Shown here: in pieces, positions 41,600-52,135 of the stretch
Layout: each line of letters starts with the position of its first letter
Numbering within the stretch: the first letter of the stretch is position 1
Made by a program: the position numbers and the translations under genes
Source: Notamacropus eugenii
Taxonomy: Eukaryota > Chordata > Mammalia > Diprotodontia > Macropodidae
Direction: 5' to 3'
DNA length: 64,000 bases
Assembly (NCBI RefSeq): GCF_028372415.1
Contig: NC_092875.1
Coordinates: 49,724,771-49,788,770, forward strand
Notes under the pieces: model-generated
What the model saw: the letters and a program-made list of their open reading frames with translations, nothing else
Database searches by the model: none
Told to the model about the DNA's origin: nothing

Positions 41600-41690
41600 T
41601 TTTGGCTTTTCTTTGTCTTCTCTGGCTTAGTACAGTGCGGGGCACATAACTAGTACTAAATCAGCATTTATTGACAGACTGACACACACA
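41600..41690 (+). mobile_element. L2 LINE terminal fragment
   Basis: TAGTACAGTGCGGGGCACAT and a TCAGCATTTATTGACAGAC end. Confidence 0.65.
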
Positions 41691-41719
41691 ATTAGAGATT
41701 CTGGAGTTTAGCCTTAGTG

Positions 41720-41905
41720 GAGCTCTGACCCAAGGCAGTGTGGTACAGTGGAAACAGCCTGAACCTTAGAGTCAGAAGACCTGAGTTCACATTTTGACTC
41801 TGCCACTCCCTACCTACTAGACTTTGGGTACATCACTTACTCTCCCCAAGCACCTAGATTTCCTTATCTGTATATTAGAAGGGGTTGAACTAGCTGAGTC
41901 TCTGA
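41720..41905 (+). repeat. MIR-type CORE-SINE with tRNA-like head
   Basis: GTGTGGTACAGTGGAAACAG, AGACCTGAGTTCACATTTTG and GGGGTTGAACTAGCTGAG in order. Confidence 0.75.
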
Positions 41906-42289
41906 CTGAGGAGATCAGCTTTGCAAGATGACTTCAACACCTTGCTGACCTCCAGCCCTATGGGGCATCACTCCACATCTGCTGTGTATACACCCTGAGT
42001 TTGCTTCTGAAAAAGAAAGCCTGTCTCAGCTGAGAAGACGGATAGAGCTTATTAAATTTCCTTTGGGCTTACTGTCAGCTTTTATTGAAGCCTTTGGCCC
42101 AGGTCCATCTGACATGTGATCTGCATACTTGTGTCTGTGTACGTGTCTATACATACACCACGGTCTAGACTTGGAATAGAATCTGTATAACAAACTCCCA
42201 GTGTGGAAAATTCTTCCACTAATATAGATTGTCCCCTGCCAGACTCACTAAGAGTTTAAGGGACTCACCCTTAAAGTAGATGTTGGGGA
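41906..42289. other. Unique sequence
   Basis: No repeat recognised; 42000-42120 has even composition and could be a conserved block. Confidence 0.25.
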
Positions 42290-42400
42290 CAAGACTGTGG
42301 GTGTACATTTATGTGTACGTGTGTATGTGCATGTGAACGTTGTGTGTATATATGTTGTATGTATATGTATGTGCATTTTATATGTATGTTGTAGCTGAAA
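42290..42400 (+). repeat. Degenerate TG/TA microsatellite
   Basis: GTGTACGTGTGTATGTGCAT and related words. Decayed dinucleotide array. Confidence 0.85.
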
Positions 42401-42614
42401 TGTGACTGCCCATGAGACTCAGGAACATTGACATTTGATGCATCTGTGTGAATATATTTCCGGGTCTTTGATGGGAGCCTGGTGGTTTGGGGACTGTAGG
42501 AATGGGAAAGGAAATAGGGATGGCACAAGAAATACAGGAGGGTCTAAGAGCTCTCTGTCCACAGTTCCCTAAGGTTCCCCAAGGCCTCCTTCTCGGAACT
42601 CCAAGCTTAGAGAT

Positions 42615-43085
42615 AAAATAGTCAATCATTTACCCAACAATTAAGTGTTCTAGTCAGTGAAGATACAATAAACAGTTTCTACCCTCAGAGAGATTATGTT
42701 CTATTGAAGGAAAATCACAGCATGCACTGACTTCAAAATATAGACAAAGTAATTTGTTAGGGAGGGATAGGAAAACAAGAACCAGGGGTAATCATGGGGG
42801 CTTTCTGTAGGAGCTGTCACTGGATCTGTGTGAGTCTTGAAGGAAGCTAAGGATTTTAAGAGAGGGAGGAGAGGCGAGAATGCATTCTAGCCTATGCATG
42901 GACACTGGAGATGGAAAGTTAGACATGGAAAACAACAAGGGAGATCAGTTTCACCGGCACTCTGAGTTTGTGATATAGTCCAATGAACAATAAACCAGGA
43001 AAGGCTTTAGGTGCTAAGCAGAGTTGTTTGTATTTGATCCTAGGAAGAATAGGGAGCTTCGGGCTTCTGCTTTAGGAATATAATC
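42615..43085 (-). mobile_element. L2 LINE, antisense ORF2 end and UTR
   Basis: CAGAGAGATTATGTTCTATT, GTCTTGAAGGAAGCTAAGGA, GAATGCATTCTAGCC and TTTGTATTTGATCCTAGGAA are the reverse of L2 C-terminal words found forward at 16.5 and 50.7 kb. Confidence 0.65.
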
Positions 43086-43970
43086 CCTGAAGCCATTGAG
43101 GGGTGGAATGGAAAAGGGAGGCTCTTGAGTCAAGAGAACCAGTTAGGAAGTCATCCATCATGAATGCTTAGAGAGAACTTGGACTCCATGACCTTTGAGG
43201 TTCCTTTAGATTCCAAGATTCCTTAAGACCAGAGAGCTATAGCCTGATTCCCAATCATGACAGAAGCACTGTCTCCAGGCAGTCCCCTGGGAATGCTCCT
43301 TGGACTGAGTTGAAACAGTGGCTTCACTGGAATCAAAAAGAGAGGCTATCTAAAGTCTGCATGTTGTTACCTCTTGTTGGAAGCAGCAGTGCTGCCAATT
43401 CAATTAAACACTCTGTGTTTGCTGGGCTGCTGACGGTGGAATTCATGGAGCACATGAACTGTCTTGAAATTTGCCCAGCTGGAAAGAGCTTTAGTCTAGG
43501 TTTGTGCTGAAGGAAAATCCATTTACCTAGATTTCCTGCTTGGGGTGGGGTGGGTGAGATATCCATGATACGGTGGAATCAGGATTCTAAGCCTGTCTTA
43601 GTTTATGGTGCTTCAAGAGACCTTGAAATTACTGCAGAGGTCTATGGGTAGACCAGAAAATGCTTCTGTGAAGGATTACCAGGAAAATGCTTTCCTGTGG
43701 GAAACCTTGTCATTTTGAAGCAGAACAATGGAAAACACCTGCTCAGCGTTCTGTAATCAATTATCCATTAATATGTAACCCTTTTTTCAGAATATTAGCA
43801 AAAAAATAATAAAGTATCTCACTGCGTCTGATTACTTTGTATATCTTTATTCATCTCCCAACTCTACCAGCCTTACTTGACTTTTATTTTCTGCAAAGAT
43901 GGTGCATGTTCAGCCCCATTCAGCTTGGCTGTAGCACCTGGCAACATACCTGTAGTCTGGCTCTTCCTCT
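43086..43970. promoter_or_regulatory. Repeat-poor candidate regulatory region
   Basis: Apart from a MIR-like tail near 43175-43230, no repeat is recognised. The part 43310-43830 has even composition and includes AATCAATTATCCATTAAT, a cluster of three homeodomain-type cores. Short frames only. Confidence 0.3.
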
Positions 43971-43974
43971 GCAG

Positions 43975-44660
43975 ACACAAGAAATTAGGAGGCACCACCT
44001 CACACCCATCCGATAGGCAGAGTTGACAGAAAAAGGAAATGACCAATTCTGGAGGGGCTGTGGGAAAACAGGTACATTAATGCTCTACTGTAAGAGCTCC
44101 AAACTCATTTAGCCATTTTGGAAAGCAATTTGGAACTATGCCCCAAAAACTATTAGACTTTGGTCCAAGGAAACCACTATTAGATCTACACCCCAAAGAG
44201 AAAAGTAAAGGACCCATACATACACAAATATTTATAGGAGCTCTTTTGCGGTGACAAAGGATTGGAAACTAAGGGGATGCCCATCAATGGGAGAGTGGTT
44301 GAACAAATTAGAAGATATGAATGTGATGGAATACTATTGTGCTAGAGTACAAGAAAATGATGAAAGGAGTGGTTTCAGAGAAACCTGGGAAGACTTGTAT
44401 GAACTAATGCAAATTGAAATAAACAGAACCATAGCAAGTTATGCAATAATAAAAATATTGTAAAGACAAACTATTATGAAAGCCTTAAATGTTCTGATGA
44501 ACACAATGACCAACTATAATTCCAGAGAACTCATGATAAAACGTACTACCTACCCCTAGCTGGAGAGGTGATGGACTCAAAGTGCAGACTGAGGCTTCTT
44601 GTTTTGGGTTGGGTTGGGTTTTTTTGACATGTCCAATACAGGAATTTATTTTGTTTGAAT
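43975..44660 (+). mobile_element. L1 LINE 3' end
   Basis: ACCACCTCACACCCATCC, the KDWKLRGCPSMGEWLNKLED module (44254-44313), FRETWEDLYELMQIE (about 44380-44424) and a GGTTGGGTTGGG-bearing UTR. The open stretch 44251-44463 is only the conserved L1 terminal module. Confidence 0.85.
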
Positions 44661-44664
44661 TATC

Positions 44665-45535
44665 ACAAATAACCAGGATAATCCCCTGAGAAGTTACAGA
44701 CTGAGCACCACGACATTAAGCTACACCTTGTGCCCTCTGCTTAGACCAGTTTGCATAACAGAATGAGGACAGAGAAGGAGCAGACATACAGACTGCTCAC
44801 GAAATCAGCTACAGAGAGCTGCCTCTTCCCTGTTGTATTTATCATGATTGTTCATGTCAGACCCTTACAGATTAAAGCATTGTGCTGATTGATAAGGCCA
44901 TTTTCAGAAGGATTTTGGCATCCTGCAGATGTAAGATAAAAGCACTGTGGAATGATGTCACTAACTCCAGTGACACCCCACCCATGGCTCCTCTAAGTCC
45001 TAGGGACCATCCAGAGCATGCCTAAAATGACCCAGTATGGGACAGGTGTTCCCCAGGGCAAAGGCTGGGCTTTGGCAAGTCAAGCCTCCACTTTGCAGGT
45101 GCTTAGCTGGACAAGTGTCTACTTCATGGGGTTTGAACCTTTGGGACATTAAGGGCCACTGGCAGTTAGGTCCCCTTCTCAGAATAATGTGTCTGAGTGC
45201 CTAGTTTTATAAAGGAAATGAGGAACTCTAGCCCCTGGTTCTCTTCTCTACAAACCTCCCTACCAAACTGCTACTAAGAGCACATATCCTTCCCTATCTT
45301 TCTCAACACACATAGCATTCTCCTGCCAAGTGGTCTGTCTCCTCTTCCAAGAGGCAGGAAATCCAGACCAGGTTGAACATTTGGCAAGAAACCAAGGTAT
45401 TCCCTAATGGCCCTGATGAAAAATAGTCATCCTCAGAACCTCCTGCTAATACTAAATACTAAATAGTAACTGTTTCTCTTTTACCCAAGAACCCTTAGGG
45501 TCTTTCCCTCCCAGTTTGATTTTTTTTTTTTTATT
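44665..45535. promoter_or_regulatory. Repeat-poor candidate regulatory region
   Basis: No repeat recognised. The part 44830-44960 has TTATCATGATTGTTC, CTGATTGATAAGGCC (PBX/GATA-like) and TGTAAGATAAAAGC. No coding signal. A T run closes the region near 45522. Confidence 0.3.
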
Positions 45536-45539
45536 AAAG

Positions 45540-45828
45540 GGGCTATCCCTTAAAGTCTATTCATCGAATGGGTGTGTCTCACTCAAAGTGAGAATCTGAT
45601 AAGACCTTAGCCTGAAAGGGCCAGGGTCTCCCATTGCATGCTGGGCCATCTCCAGTCATCCTGATGAATATCAGGCCGCTGGACCCAAATGGCTCCGGAG
45701 AAGAAAATGAGGTTGGTGACCTTGTACAGCCCTCCCTCACTCAAATCACAGTCAACTGCAAGTCATGGCATCATCTTGATGTCATGGTCCTCTTGGAGAA
45801 TGATGGACAAACACACAACAACATCCTC
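45540..45828 (+). mobile_element. RTE-related repeat, variant 5' module
   Basis: Longer at the 5' side than the tRNA-headed type: GTGTGTCTCACTCAAAGTGA, GGGCCAGGGTCTCCCATTGC, then the shared body (CATCCTGATGAATATCAGG) and tail GATGTCATGGTCCTCTTGG ending in ACACACAACAACA. Same 5' module as 16945. Confidence 0.75.
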
Positions 45829-45924
45829 AGAACCTCCACTAATAACAATAAATAAGGTGTATATAGCACATTACAGTCTATAAGTCCCATTGAACTTTCA
45901 CAACAATGAAAGGAAGTGACTGAA
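45829..45924. other. MIR-like tail, diverged
   Basis: GTGTATATAGCACATTACAG resembles a degraded CORE-SINE 3' part. Confidence 0.3.
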
Positions 45925-46385
45925 TATTATTGTCATCATTTTTAAAAGACAGTCAGGGCTAAGTGACTTGCCCAGGGTCACACAACTACTAAGTACGTCT
46001 GAGGTCACATTTGAACTCAGGTCCTCCTCAGTCCAGGTGCTCTATCCATTTCACCACCGTGCTGTCCTCTCTCACCATTTTTAAAATGAGGAAACTAAGG
46101 ATCAGTTTAAAATGCCCATGATCATACAGTAGATAAGTATCAGAAGTAAAATGGAAACCAAGTGTTCCCTGATTAGGAAACTGAGTCCAAGCAGGTATGA
46201 GTGATTTACCCAGGGTCACACAGCTAGTAGGTATCAGAGGTAGAATGGTAGTCCAGGTGTTCTCTGATTGAGAAACTGAGGCTGAAAGAAGTTATATGGC
46301 TTAACCAAAAGACTCAAGGAGCAGCCAGGATTTGAACATGGGCCCTCTGACTCAATAGCCAGCTTGTTTTTCGCTGTGCTGCCTT
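45925..46385 (-). repeat. Head-to-tail series of MIR cores
   Basis: Four MIR-like cores follow each other on the reverse strand: about 45925-46072, 46073-46168, 46169-46262 and 46263-46385. Each has the GGAAACTGAG-to-ACACAGCTAGTAG-type core, and the second and third end in matching GT-TTCCCTGATT/GT-TTCTCTGATT junctions. The regular 95-bp spacing of the inner units suggests tandem duplication. Confidence 0.65.
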
Positions 46386-46399
46386 TCCCTCCCCCTTCT

Positions 46400-47280
46400 T
46401 TGCTCTAAAGTAAATTAATCTCCTCTGATGTCCTAGGCCGGCTAATAAGGCACGTCACTGGCACAGCTTCTCTGCTCCCAGGGCTCCTTTGTCCATGTCC
46501 ACCCCCAATGTGGCCTAGAGCATTCTGTTCTGTCCCCAGGCCAGGGAGGCTCAGCCCCAGCAGCACCCCCACCCCCCACCCCCTGCTCTTCACTTGGAGC
46601 TGTCAGATTGCCTGATGGGGAAATTGATATTGGCAGGGGAGAAAATAACAGACATGGGGAGAGGGAGGGACGAGCCTTTTTCTCCTTGGCCCCAGGTGAG
46701 GGCTACAAATTGTCAACAACGTGCAGGCAGGTGGCAGGCAGGGCCCGGCTGCTCTGCAGCTCACAGAGGAAGCCCTATGATTATTAACAAGAGTCCTGGA
46801 ACACTCTTCTCCCCAGACTGTATCATTAACCTCTGGGAGCAGGGCACTCTCACCTTGCAGCTATTAAGCTGATGCAAAAGCTCCTGGTAAGGCTGCATTA
46901 GAGAGAGCTCCCTTCTGTCAAAGGTTTAATCTCCCCCAATTGATGTCTCTGGGGTTTATTATACACTGCTAGCTGGAGATGGGCTCCTGTTGCTGTGCAG
47001 TATCAGGCCACAAATCAGTCATCTCCAGAACTCTGAAAGGGCCATGGTGGCAGCGGTACACAGCTGCCTGCCTCCTCTCGCCTCCTTTACCCCAGCAGCA
47101 AAACTGGGCTGGATGCAGAGGGAGTCATCTCTAGGAATTATGGGGTCTGGGGCAAAGTGGGCTGGTTAGGCCTTCGGAGTGAGGAGGACTATGTAACCCT
47201 GTCTGAGGGGGTCTTGCTGGCCACTGGGAAAAGGTGTAAGGGACAAGGAGGGATAAATGACAGCTGGACTCATCCAAATT
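46400..47280. promoter_or_regulatory. Repeat-poor candidate regulatory region
   Basis: About 880 bp without recognised repeats. 46600-47000 includes TATGATTATTAACAAG, GCTATTAAGCTGATGC and CCAATTGATGTCTC. No exon with consistent frame and splice sites is seen. Confidence 0.35.
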
Positions 47281-47342
47281 ATTGTCATACAGGGACCACA
47301 GCCAGGAGGATGAAGGAGGGATAAAATGGGAAGCCAGTAAGC

Positions 47343-47645
47343 AATTATTGTTTAGTCTTTTCAGTCATGCCCAAGTCTTTGTGACTCTGTTTGGGGATTT
47401 CTTGGCAAAGATACTGGAGTGTTTTGCCATTTGCCATTTCCTTCTCCAGCTCATTTTACAGATGAAGCAAGCAGAGTTAAGTGACTTGCCCAGGGTCATA
47501 CAGTTTAATAAGTATCTGAGGCCAGATTTATTATTTTCTTAGCAAAGACAGGAGAGTGGTTTGCCATTTCCTTCTCCAGCTCATTTTACAGATGAAGAAA
47601 CTGAGGCAAACAGAGATAAGTACTTGCCCAAGGTCACACAACTTT
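47343..47645 (-). mobile_element. tRNA-headed SINE with partial core duplication
   Basis: Tail TTTAGTCTTTTCAGTCATGC, core CAGCTCATTTTACAGATGAA; then from 47536 the phrase TTGCCATTTCCTTCTCCAGC-TCATTTTACAGATGAAG appears again with a complete AAACTGAGGC. The head is missing. Confidence 0.75.
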
Positions 47646-47968
47646 TACAAAGATGAAAAATAAAATCCTTCCCAGAGAGAGCTTCAATTCTATCATAAGA
47701 TCCCTGTCCCTGGCTTCCAGACTTCAAAGCTCTCTCATCCCGAAATTTCCCTCCTCTAACTGGAACCTCCCGCCGTCCCTGTGGCTTTCTCCATCTGGAT
47801 CATCCCTCTCTAAGCCCTTCTCCCATGGGTGAGATCCTCCAGGTGTCTCCACTTTGTGAAGGGGCCCAGTCTGTCCTCTGTTACCCTCCCCACCTCCCCC
47901 CACTTCTAGCTTCAGGGCTTCAAAGACTTTCTCCTTTGAAGTGTCCCTTCATTCTCCCTTAGTTTTAG
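47646..47968. other. Unclassified, pyrimidine-rich
   Basis: Some words resemble L2 ORF2, but not enough to assign. Confidence 0.3.
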
Positions 47969-47969
47969 T

Positions 47970-48120
47970 GTCCTTTTGTCCACACAGCTCTGGAGGAGAA
48001 AGCGAGGCCCAGGACCTTGGCCAGCCCTCCGACCCTCAAGTCCAAGTCAGCTGCAAGTCATGTCATCATCTTCCTGATGTCACGGTCCTCTTTGAGAATG
48101 ACGGACAAGTACAATCGCAT
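47970..48120 (+). mobile_element. RTE-related SINE tail fragment
   Basis: CAGCTCTGGAGGAGAAAGCG, CAAGTCAGCTGCAAGTCATG and CACGGTCCTCTTTGAGAATG: the tail half of the RTE-related repeat. Confidence 0.8.
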
Positions 48121-48455
48121 CCAACTCCCTTTGTATTCCTTTCCCATGTTGTTTTCTCTCATTAGAATGCATGCTGAGGGCAGTGCCTTTTTTTTTTGTG
48201 CTTGTATTTGTATGTCCAGTGCCTGGGTTTTATTTTGGTTTTTTGGTCAATTTTTCAGTCATGTCCAACTCTCCATGACCTCATTTGGAGTTTTCTTGGC
48301 AAAGGTACTGTCTATAATTATAGATAATGCTTGTTTCCTTCCCAAAAGGGACCCAAAGGCCATCTGGTCCAACCCTCTTGTTTTAAAGATGAGACTAAGC
48401 TTGCACAGGTAGTGACTAAGGCAGGACTGGAACTCTTACTCCTCAGCCAGGGTGC
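48121..48455. repeat. L2 terminus, SINE tail and MIR pieces
   Basis: L2 forward piece at 48130-48232 (TCATTAGAATGCATGCTGAG); SINE tail reverse at 48240-48312 (CAGTCATGTCCAACTCTCC); MIR reverse at 48345-48455 (AAAGGCCATCTGGTCCAACC). Confidence 0.65.
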
Positions 48456-48479
48456 GTTCCTGGGTACTACATTGTGTTA

Positions 48480-49160
48480 AATTGACTTGAGACGGAGAAT
48501 TCAGGGCTATAAAGCCACGAAGACAGCCTGGGAAGTGAGGAGGCCCAGGCCAGGTCCCTGTTGGGCCCCTGTCTTTTAGGGTCCTCCCAGGACACCCCCT
48601 TCTGGAGCTGAGTTCCTTATAACTAAATATTTTACAACAGCCTCCTTGTTTTTCTGTTCTTACTACGATATTGATGTCAGAGATCTCCTTTATCCGGGCT
48701 TTCCCCAGGGTCAGACATGATTAATGCACTCATTACCAGGCTGGTGTACTCCCCTCGACAGAGTAGGCTGCTCTGACCCCAGGCTCCAGCTGCCAGAGGT
48801 CATGGAGACACTATCTGCTGCCCGACCTGTTGACCCCAGAGACTTTCCTACATTTGGAGGTGCATCTTTCTAGAAGAGGCCATAAGCCATCTCTTAGGGT
48901 CTCAGGAGGCCTTAGGGGCAGGGAGAAAGGGAGGAAGAAGAGGGAGTCCCCAAGGCTGGGATAGCAGCAGGCTTACATAATCCACCTTCCTACTCCTAGA
49001 GGCCACAGGTAAAGGGCCAGGACCTCCTGGGGAGAGGAAAGGCTCTCAAAGTCTGGCCTGAAGACAAGACATTGGCCCTAGATGACCCCTGTTGGACTTT
49101 CTCTTCCCTCATGCATGCCCATCCCCTTCCTCCACATTCTACCCCTCCTCCATTGCTCCC
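48480..49160. promoter_or_regulatory. Repeat-poor candidate regulatory region
   Basis: No repeat recognised. 48610-48870 is word-diverse, with ATGATTAATGCACTCATTACC. No coding signal. Confidence 0.3.
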
Positions 49161-49164
49161 CTCC

Positions 49165-49310
49165 ATTCTGACAGCTACCATAGGTATGACCTTGGATGAG
49201 TCACTTGACTTCTATGGGCACTGGTTGTTTCCTCATGTGTAAAATGAAGGAGAAAGGGCTGGATGGCTTTGGAGATCCCTTCCAGCTATAAGTCTGCCTC
49301 CTCTGATGCC
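49165..49310 (+). repeat. MIR-type CORE-SINE
   Basis: GTATGACCTTGGATGAGTCA and GGAGATCCCTTCCAGCTATA in order. Confidence 0.75.
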
Positions 49311-49744
49311 AGGATTTTTGAACTCTTGGTTCTTATTTCCTCTGTCCCTGGCCAGTCACCTCCTCCATCCTCATCTTCCCCCTCTGTCCCCTCAGGAAGC
49401 CTAAGGGAGGCCTCTCAGATGGAGGCCAGGGAAGGGTTATGAGCCCAGCCCCAAAGGGGCCTCCCCTGGGGAAGGGGCTGAGCAACAAGATCCCTGAGCA
49501 TCTGAGCCAGGGCTGACAGCCCTGTCAGAGCCCTGGGGGGGTGGGGGGGCATCCAGAGACCCTGCTCTTGGATCTCAGGGACCCCCTCCCCAAAGCCTTA
49601 GGGGACTGGGTGTGGTCCCCCCCCTTAGCGACTCAGTGGAGGACACCTAAACACACAAAAACACACACACATACATACACACACATTTTAGAATTAGATT
49701 CAGCTGCACAATTATTCTTAGGGACCCAGCTCCCCTGAAGGACA
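49311..49744. other. GC-rich unique sequence with a short CA run
   Basis: Poly-G near 49536-49548 and (CA)n at about 49652-49686. No CpG-island-like density of CG is seen. Confidence 0.4.
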
Positions 49745-50009
49745 AGTCAAGAGGAAAGGCAAAGCCTCTAAAGCCCTCCATCTCAAGTCAACTATTTTAC
49801 CTATAAACATGATCATGTCTCCTCCATCCTCAAACAGTCCTCTCTTGATCCATCCTTCCTGCCAGCCACTGTCCCAGGTGACCCAGGCACCATCCCAGAC
49901 TCTTTCCTTTCTCTCATGCCCCATGTCCAATCTGCTGCCAAGGCTCATAACCTCTCTCTCATATGCTACTCTCTCCCCTCTGACATGTCAGCATCCTGAT
50001 GCATTACCT

Positions 50010-50240
50010 CATTGTCACTGTTCAGTCATGTCTGACTCTTTGTGATCCCATTTGGAGTTTTCTTGGCAAAGATCCTGGAGAGGTTTACCATTTTCTTCTC
50101 CAGTGTCCCCCCATTTTACAGATGAGGAACTAAGGCAGACAGGGTGTAAGTGACTTGCCTAGAGTCACACAGCCAGTAAGTGTCCAAGACCAGATTTGTA
50201 TTCAGGTGCTCCCTCTACAGCACCACCTACTGCCTCTCCT
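50010..50240 (-). mobile_element. tRNA-headed SINE with BovB-like tail
   Basis: GTTCAGTCATGTCTGACTCT, GTGATCCCATTTGGAGTTTT, core CAGATGAGGAACTAAGGCAG, head CTACAGCACCACCTACTGCC. It sits inside the L2 copy. Confidence 0.85.
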
Positions 50241-50484
50241 AATCACCTGACCTCTGGACTATCCAGCAGCCAGCTGGTTGACCCATCTGCCCCAAGTCTC
50301 TTCCCACTCCAAGTTATCCTGCACTTAGGGAGAGATTTCCCTAAATCTCCAGTCTGACTTCGTTACTCCCTACTCAATAAATTCCAGTATTGTCCTATTC
50401 CCTCCAGGATCAAATAGGAAATCCTCTTGATAGAGGATTTCAAAGCCTTTCAAACACTTCCCCCTCCCCCTATCTTTCTTTTTA

Positions 50485-50600
50485 CCCCCTTTTTTCTTTT
50501 CTTTAAATGGTAATTTTTTCAATTACATGTAAAGACAATTTTAATCCCCCCACCTTCCCAACCTTCTTTCACCTTACCCCCCCGCCATCTTATATCCAGT
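50485..50600 (-). mobile_element. L1 LINE terminal fragment, antisense, inside L2
   Basis: TTTTTCAATTACATGTAAAG-ACAATTTTAAT is the reverse of the L1 3' terminus, followed by a C-rich UTR piece. Confidence 0.75.
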
Positions 50601-50945
50601 CACACTGACCTCCTAGTTGATCCTCAAAAAAATCAACCCATCTCCTACCTCCTCCTAGCATTTGCTCTGGCTGTGCCCCATGCCTGGAGTGTTCACCCTC
50701 CTCATTTCCAACTCCTGGCTTCCTGCAAGTCCCAGCTAACATTTGACCTTCAATAAGAAGACTTTTCCAATTCCATTTAATTCTAAAGCCTTTGTGGATT
50801 ATTTCAAATTTATCTCTGTCTATTCTCTGTACAAGATTGCTTCCACGCTGTCACCATTAGAGTGTGAGTTCCTCAAGGGCAGACACTGCATCCCTAGCAC
50901 TCAGCACAGTGCCTGACACATAGTATTTATTAACTCACCTGATTC

Positions 50946-51454
50946 CCCAGGCCTCAGTTTACTTAACCATAAAATTAGGAGCCAGGAAAGATCATCTCCA
51001 GATCCATGACAATGCTGTTGTTGTAGATATGCATTAGACAGGGAGTCTCAGTCAAGGCTATAGGGATAGAGGGGGCAAACCTGACCTGAAAGATGTCAGG
51101 TGGAGGTCTGGTCTATGGTGCTGGTCTCAGAGGTGACACCCCCCACATACACACACTCTATCTTCCTATATTCATTCTGGGATCCCTGAGCATCCTTCCA
51201 GTCTAGTATTGATGCTGGCCCTGCCTAAGCTGAGAGCCAGACCAGAGTGCCTCATCTGCCTCTAAGGGTTTGTTTTCCAACCAAGCAGCCAGTGGGGAAA
51301 TCAGAAATCTCAAGGGACTCAGATCTGCAGAGTTAATACCAAAGTCCGTCCCCTTCAGACTCTGACCATCTATGAGACTTTAAAAGGGCCTTCTCCCTGG
51401 CCCCAGTTGGGAGAACAGAGAAAGGGAAGGGGGGATGGGAAGGAAATAAGCCTT
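50946..51454. other. MIR piece then unique sequence
   Basis: A forward MIR fragment (CAGGCCTCAGTTTACTTAAC) at 50945-51015; the rest is unrecognised, ending in a purine-rich run (51410-51450) that abuts the CORE-SINE at 51455. Confidence 0.4.
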
Positions 51455-51682
51455 CATATAGCCTCTTTCACGTACCAGGCACTGTGCTAAGCACTTCACA
51501 CATATGCTCTCATTTGATCCTTATAACAACTTTGTTATTTTTCCATTTTACAGTTGAAGAAACTGAGACAAACAGAAGTTGACTTGCCTAGGGTTGTGCC
51601 CTCTGGTAAGTGTCTGAGGACAGATTTGAACTCAGATCTTCCTGCCTCCAGGCCCAGAGCTCTATCCAACTGCCTAAGTCAA
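51455..51682 (-). repeat. MIR/THER1-like CORE-SINE
   Basis: ACGTACCAGGCACTGTGCTA, CATTTGATCCTTATAACAAC, CATTTTACAGTTGAAGAAAC and head GAGCTCTATCCAACTGCC. Confidence 0.85.
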
Positions 51683-52004
51683 CCCTCAGCTTGGATTCAG
51701 ATTAGGTTTCTGTGCCCTAGACACAGGGTAACTGCCCAGTTCTACTCCTTCCATAGGGCATCCATGATGCAGAGTTGGAGACAATAAAAAATGACCATCT
51801 GTTCTAGTTCAGCACAAGCCACCCCAGGAAGCCTAAGCTAAGATTTCCCTCCTCTTGCTGGGGGCAGGGGAGAGGTAATCACTGACATTCCCCACCCACA
51901 GAGCAGTGAGCTCTTCTGAGAATTTAGGCAGACATAGTGGAGACTGTAACTAGAAATTCTGAGCAAAGTCAGCTGGTGTAATGGGAGGAAGATGTTTGGC
52001 ACAA
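51683..52004. other. Unique sequence
   Basis: Nothing recognised. Confidence 0.25.
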
Positions 52005-52135
52005 AAGACAATCAGTCCATCAACAAACCTTTAGTAAGTACCTACTATGTGCCAAGCACTGTGCTCAGCTCCAGGGATATAAAGAAAAAACAAAACAAGC
52101 CCTGATCTTAAGGAAACTATATTCTATTGGTTCCT
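52005..52135 (-). mobile_element. L2 LINE terminus, antisense
   Basis: AGTACCTACTATGTGCCAAG through GATCTTAAGGAAACTATATT. Confidence 0.75.

Larger units (their letters stand above)
49745..50945 (+). mobile_element. L2 LINE split by a SINE and an L1 piece
   Basis: L2 ORF2 C-terminus begins near 49800 (CCATGTCCAATCTGCTGCCA). It resumes after a SINE at 50240 and ends in the UTR (GTGTGAGTTCCTCAAGGGCA, CAGCACAGTGCCTGACACAT) near 50930. A reverse L1 terminus sits at 50485-50600. Confidence 0.8.
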
